Assembly (NCBI RefSeq): GCF_000716335.1
Contig: NZ_KL591028.1
Location: 175,491 to 183,611, forward strand
DNA length: 8,121 nucleotides
Origin: Streptomyces sp. NRRL S-118
Lineage (GTDB): Bacteria; Actinomycetota; Actinomycetes; Streptomycetales; Streptomycetaceae
Direction of reading: 5' to 3'
Position numbers and translations under genes: made by a program. A model generated the notes under the pieces. The model had not been told where the DNA came from, made no database searches, and was given only the letters and a program-made list of their open reading frames with translations. This document shows positions 7,401-8,121 of the stretch, in pieces. The number at the start of each line of letters is the position of its first letter. The first letter of the stretch is position 1.

Positions 7401-8121
7401 GCAGCGCCTCCGCCGCATGGAACGCCCGCTGCACGGGCGTCAGCGGGAAGGGGGCGCCGTGACCGCTTCCCGCGGCCGGGGCTGGCAGGCCGGCGGCCTG
7501 CCGCGCCGGCGGAGCCTGTCCGTCCAGAGGCGCGCGGGAGGCTTCCCCGGCCAGGTGCGCCGTCAGTTCCCCGAGGGTGCGGTGCTCGAAGAGCAGCGTC
7601 GCCGACAGGGGCAGACCGAGTTCGCGTTCCAGGCGGTGGGCGAGGTCCACGGCGGTCAGCGAGTCGAGGCCGAGCGAGAGGAAGTGCGCGTCGTCCGCGA
7701 TGTCCTCCGGGGCCCGGTGCAGGGCCTCGGCCAGCAGCTTCCGGACGCGCACGGTGACGCCGGAGGAATCCGTGATGCCGCGCACGACCTCGCCCCCGCA
7801 GGCGGTCGTGGGCGTGTCGCCGTGCAGGGCGCTCGCCGCTTCCGCAGCGCCCGGAGCGCCCGCAGCGCCCGGAGCGTCGGGCGTGCCCGCAACGTCTGCC
7901 CGAGCGCCCGGTCCGCTCGCCGGCCCCCGCCGCACCGGAGGTGTGGCCGCGGGAGCGGGCGTGGCCGCGGACGGTCCGACGGGTGCGGGGGGACCTGTGC
8001 GCGCGGGCGGCGGAGGAGTGGGCACCGTGGGGAGCCCGGTCACCAACAGGTGCGCGCTGTCCAGGTCGAGTGCGGCGCGCAGGCCGGCGACCGCGGCAGC
8101 GCTTGTCATCGGCGCCATGCC
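1459..8121 (-). CDS. Hybrid PKS-NRPS megasynthase, 3' part: (KR)-ACP-C-A-PCP-C-AAR
   Basis: C-terminal end of a multimodular assembly-line enzyme for a polyketide-peptide natural product. Residues are numbered from the Met codon at 8116-8118. Domains: probable KR tail 1-30; Pro/Ala linker 31-115; ACP 119-192 (LGLDSL, Ser153); C1 223-655 (HHAAVDG 360-366); A 668-1170; repeat linker 1177-1246; PCP 1256-1328 (LGGDS, Ser1287); C2 1355-1790 (HHLIGDG 1485-1491); linker 1791-1828; AAR-like reductase 1829-2215. The frame stays open through the window edge, and residues 1-30 look like the end of a ketoreductase domain, so the real start probably lies outside and the Met at 8118 is unlikely to be it. 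The stop is TGA (1459-1461 on the other strand). All catalytic motifs checked are intact and I saw no frameshift. There is no thioesterase and no SDR-type terminal reductase domain; the AAR-like domain takes that terminal place. The substrate and product are not known. Confidence 0.93.
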   Translation of the reverse strand, partial: GMAPMTSAAAVAGLRAALDLDSAHLLVTGLPTVPTPPPPARTGPPAPVGPSAATPAPAATPPVRRGPASGPGARADVAGTPDAPGAAGAPGAAEAASALHGDTPTTACGGEVVRGITDSSGVTVRVRKLLAEALHRAPEDIADDAHFLSLGLDSLTAVDLAHRLERELGLPLSATLLFEHRTLGELTAHLAGEASRAPLDGQAPPARQAAGLPAPAAGSGHGAPFPLTPVQRAFHAAEALHESVPAFGYVRQTVRGPLDAGLLGRALGLLAARHPMLRMRFAREGTPPLQYVAPASAAGPVPAWYEVREPDGSTGPMPQGVLQRLERELCNRPFDLTTEDPVRVVLVRDTPGLAHVLMVVHHAAVDGFSLNVLGEDLWSLYAGLAGSGALPEPPAPEAEFSRYAALLAADRDTAGFANDQRYWRQRIAAHAALPGVPALPYEGDADGSPGPLLLHHSTGVGAEDSAALRDVAAAHGVSLFHLMLAVHVRCLARWSGRRAVAVNVARARREVRLPGIERLVGPLADTLPVFADVDPEEPVTALAQRLRRIWREAEAHASLSSPDLARLLPAGGGGTRVLAESGFSFSRFPVSRGEDWPVTVAPTAAATGSAATRLSLLCWEADGELRFSWNFPARLLGPATVERLAGEHLDEVHEIAAGRRAGGDGIVRRLVAGFRATPGTVAVDSGEATLTYGELDAASAALAARLRAEGVRPGDLVGLLTEPGADVVVGVVGILRSGAGWVPLDAAYPAARLQDQVSRTGARVVVCHAATLDAAAALGGVVTVRADAPAGDPLAPAPPAPPHDPDAVAYVIFTSGSTGRPKGVPITHRSMAGYLDWALSAFGYGPGDRLVQTASICFDASVRQVLAPLLAGATVVTLPRDLVRDPEALLDHVVRERVTVWSSVPTLWERLLSAAEARARQEGTAPDLSALRWVHVGGEALAAAHVRRWFDLLGTGRAGDRPRHRISNLYGPTEATINATCHIIDARPADDVRRLPIGRPVGGTDLMVVAADGSACAPGEAGELLIAGTGLTPGYLGDPELTAAAFVERDGRRWYRSGDRVLRRADGVVEFLGRLDDQVKVRGHRVEPGEIEAALLAHPGVARAAVLLLDGRLVAYVEPRPGGAAPDPIEVRAFLGGTLPSYMLPGRIKVLGALPLTGTGKIDRLRLGRDTRPEEPGGAPDPRAGEAGATDAHAGAAGAPDPRADEPPGADPQAGEAGSHVPQAGEAGAPDPRAGGSGSPSPAAGVGGRPGNMPSTATERALARVWADLLETPDVRAEDDFFALGGDSILALELFARLREEFPLLPRPTAVFTHSTLHTLAAAIDTVAQDGPLPDLAEAPGAATTVARGAQNDAAPYPLTPTQRGFLLAETIAPGSTSAWLARFRLSGPLRPDVFQQAVDVLVVRHPMLRTVFPAGARPPVQQELPASLRLPVDWEALPTTNTREVLEQRVAQEARRVFEPWAWPLMRLKLFRVGRDEHVLVVHAHHLIGDGYSAALLAGELLTAYDRLVRGLPDGLPPTGGTFRDHALRLAAGPRAQGPEAEAYRAVHDAPYAPPVLRPAAASGGDSDSDGARAFRTTGFTLDAASARGLRRLARAAGTTPYAPLLTAYYRALTGLADRRDLVLGLAVTGRDHTTAGARGVFGPFAEAVALRPSPPASAGDPPGRTPPFGEDLRRIAAETIVARRYGPMDARTPAGLPRTAQFFFTFLDFSALGRPGGGTLHLREDDADTALAPPPVGTDVFVAVRPADDGLRVTVRASAAALTAEGLNGFADAVRGELEQALLHDAAEGAGPGPETPTAAHLITTAAPATAAPARAPATGAPGTGLDAALVGYLPAPRDVAAFAGLPEGTLPREELRTLLFPDGRARLLEETTTPLGTSGFVCLPLFADELVPGGLLPPGRGLAELSARAVEHAASLGARSVSLAGVIPSLTGYGYDVLREKRATPAVSVTTGHAMTTVSVVKTVHAALAGTGRGLHGSTVAFVGCGSIGISSLRLLLARSPRPPARLVLCDVPGSGPRLRRLAAELASHVPGDRITVSESAPTLPGTVYEADVLVTAVSGAAAVIDVDRLRPGTVVVDDSFPHCFDTERALRRMRDRRDVLIVGGGLLTVGATGTGVPEDLSALAGVADAARATRIGLPGTMASCRLESLLHAHLTAPHRASPSGTAAPPLIHGLVDLPHALEYWDAAESAGLRAAPLHLLEHVVDPGVLVGVPREG
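1474..2634 (-). other. AAR-like (acyl-ACP reductase family) C-terminal domain
   Basis: Residues 1829-2215 of the megasynthase. From memory of the cyanobacterial long-chain acyl-ACP reductase, the match looks collinear from end to end. LVGYLPAPRDV parallels its N-terminal LIGHLTSLEQARDV, and GFVCLPLFADEL parallels ESCFLPEMLA. VTTGHAMTTVSVVKTV parallels FTTGNTHTAYVICRQV. TVAFVGCGSIG (GxGxxG, 1986-1991) parallels TVAVVGATGDIG, and VIDVDRLRPGTVVVDDSFP parallels VIDPATLKQPCVLIDGGYP. MASCRLESLL places Cys2147 where AAR has its acyl-accepting cysteine in MFACFAEAMLL. The family uses NADPH to turn an acyl thioester into an aldehyde. A terminal aldehyde release role is an inference. Other Rossmann dehydrogenases are the main alternative, but would not explain the N-terminal and cysteine matches. 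Confidence 0.8.
2675..2704 (-). repeat. 15-bp tandem duplication in the C2-AAR linker
   Basis: GCGGGAGCGGCCGTG occurs twice back to back (2675-2689, 2690-2704), with a degraded third copy just to the left (about 2663-2670). It encodes a repeated TAAPA-like pentapeptide in the Ala/Pro linker between the second condensation domain and the AAR-like domain. The number of bases is a multiple of three, so the frame is kept. Confidence 0.7.
2749..4056 (-). other. Second condensation domain (C2), after the PCP
   Basis: Residues 1355-1790. The core motifs appear in order: YPLTPTQRGFLLAE (C1 motif), RHPMLRTVF (C2 motif), HAHHLIGDGYS (C3 motif HHxxxDG, codons 3646-3666), and VFGPFAEAVALR in the position of the usual IGxFVNT segment. 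LPRTAQFFFTFLDF comes near the end. The catalytic second His and the Asp-Gly are present, so the domain looks active. It is not followed by an adenylation or carrier domain in this protein. It must therefore use a carrier supplied in trans or a free nucleophile, act as a cyclising or structural domain, or be idle. Confidence 0.9.
4135..4353 (-). other. Peptidyl carrier protein domain (PCP)
   Basis: Residues 1256-1328. FFALGGDSILALELFARL is the classic PCP phosphopantetheine motif, with Ser1287 (codon 4258-4260) as the attachment site. LGGDSI contrasts with the LGLDSL of the upstream ACP, which fits a carrier loaded by the A domain just before it. This is the only carrier between A and the C-terminus, so any covalent intermediate presented to C2 or to the AAR-like domain must sit here or on a protein in trans. 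Confidence 0.93.
4381..4590 (-). repeat. 30-bp tandem repeat encoding decapeptide linker units
   Basis: Six 30-base units run in perfect register from 4411 to 4590, with a decayed seventh at 4381-4410. On the coding strand each encodes ten residues close to GAPDPRAGEA (residues 1177-1236; the seventh reads GSPSPAAGVG). The units differ mostly at a few codons and no insertion or deletion breaks the period. The segment forms the A-PCP linker, which is normally short, so it is an expanded, probably disordered, Pro/Gly/Asp/Arg-rich tether that could lengthen the PCP's reach. Confidence 0.92.
4609..6117 (-). other. Adenylation domain (A)
   Basis: Residues 668-1170. It selects an amino or other carboxylic acid, activates it as the adenylate and loads it on the following PCP. 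The core motifs are all visible: LTYGELD (A1), AYVIFTSGSTGRPKGV (A3), FDASVRQVL (A4), NLYGPTEATI (A5), GELLIAGTGLTPGYL (A6), WYRSGDRV (A7), GRLDDQVKVRGHRVEPGEIE (A8) and LPLTGTGKIDR (A10, Lys1160). Aligning by eye to the GrsA phenylalanine domain, the pocket residues are D858, A859, R862, S901, H934, G936, L968, I976, N977 and K1160, i.e. D-A-R-S-H-G-L-I-N-K. The Asp at the first place indicates an alpha-amino acid. I do not recognise the rest of the code as a standard one and do not name a substrate. Confidence 0.93.
6154..7452 (-). other. First condensation domain (C1), after the ACP
   Basis: Residues 223-655. Motifs: FPLTPVQRAFHAAEAL, RHPMLRMRF, and VVHHAAVDGFSL with intact HHxxxDG (codons 7021-7041). 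ERLVGPLADTLPVFADV is in the place of the usual FVNT segment, and a SGFSFSRFP segment lies near the end. Its donor site faces an ACP with polyketide-type sequence and its acceptor site faces the A-PCP module. It should therefore join a polyketide (or ACP-bound acyl) chain to the amino acid on the PCP, as hybrid PKS/NRPS junction C domains do. Confidence 0.9.
7543..7764 (-). other. Acyl carrier protein domain (ACP), polyketide-like
   Basis: Residues 119-192. FLSLGLDSLTAVDLAHRLE carries the phosphopantetheine Ser153 (codon 7660-7662). The LGLDSL motif and the following LGLPLSATLLFEHRTLGELTAHL segment are typical of carrier domains in PKS modules, unlike the LGGDSI PCP later in the same protein. 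It would hold the growing polyketide chain given to C1. Confidence 0.9.
7842..7876 (-). repeat. 18-bp period duplication in the KR-ACP linker
   Basis: CCGCAGCGCCCGGAGCG occurs exactly at 7842-7858 and 7860-7876, a period of 18 bases, encoding tandem GAPGAA hexapeptides (residues about 82-93). It lies in the long Pro/Ala-rich linker before the ACP. Confidence 0.7.
8029..8121 (-). other. Probable C-terminal tail of a ketoreductase (KR) domain
   Basis: The first 30 visible residues, preceded in frame by Gly, read GMAPMTSAAAVAGLRAALDL and then DSAHLLVTGLP. This pattern closely resembles the end of PKS ketoreductase domains: a G(M/L).PM(T/S) turn, a helix of A..AL..AL, then a hydrophobic strand. 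Together with the polyketide-type ACP that follows, it suggests that the missing upstream part is a reducing PKS module. The piece is short and I judged it by eye only. The alternative is a true N-terminus at the Met codon 8116-8118. Confidence 0.55.

Overview
The window is very GC-rich, with strong third-position GC bias, actinobacterial Shine-Dalgarno sites and a class E-type sortase. All of this points to Streptomyces or a close relative. The first 21 bases are not genomic. They match the Tn5 mosaic end used in Nextera libraries (AGATGTGTATAAGAGACAG at 3-21), so the left edge is an assembly contig end and the first gene is cut there.

Layout, left to right: (1) the C-terminal catalytic part of a class E-like sortase on + (to 556); (2) a gene-poor spacer (557-725); (3) a 71-residue DUF2283 protein on + (726-941); (4) a GC-rich convergent spacer with hairpins and a short direct repeat (942-1083); (5) a 92-residue helical protein of unknown function on - (1084-1362); (6) a very large - strand gene covering the rest of the window (1459 to beyond 8121). 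It encodes the C-terminal 2,220 or so residues of a hybrid polyketide/non-ribosomal peptide megasynthase.

Domain order in the megasynthase (numbered from the Met codon at 8116-8118) is: probable ketoreductase tail (1-30), Pro/Ala linker, ACP (Ser153), condensation domain C1 (HHAAVDG), adenylation domain A (all core motifs; read code D-A-R-S-H-G-L-I-N-K), a linker built from six 10-residue repeats, PCP (Ser1287), second condensation domain C2 (HHLIGDG), Ala/Pro linker, and a C-terminal domain of about 390 residues. The last domain is neither a thioesterase nor the usual SDR-type terminal reductase. It looks collinear over its whole length with the cyanobacterial acyl-ACP reductase (AAR) family, including the Rossmann glycine motif and a cysteine where AAR has its acyl-accepting cysteine.

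The likely working model is that a polyketide chain built upstream is joined by C1 to the amino acid loaded by A on the PCP. The product is then handled by an unusual C2-AAR terminus that may release it reductively as an aldehyde, possibly after a further condensation. This C-AAR termination unit is the most interesting thing in the window. The sortase and DUF2283 genes look like ordinary chromosomal flank, so the cluster edge probably lies near 1.0-1.1 kb.
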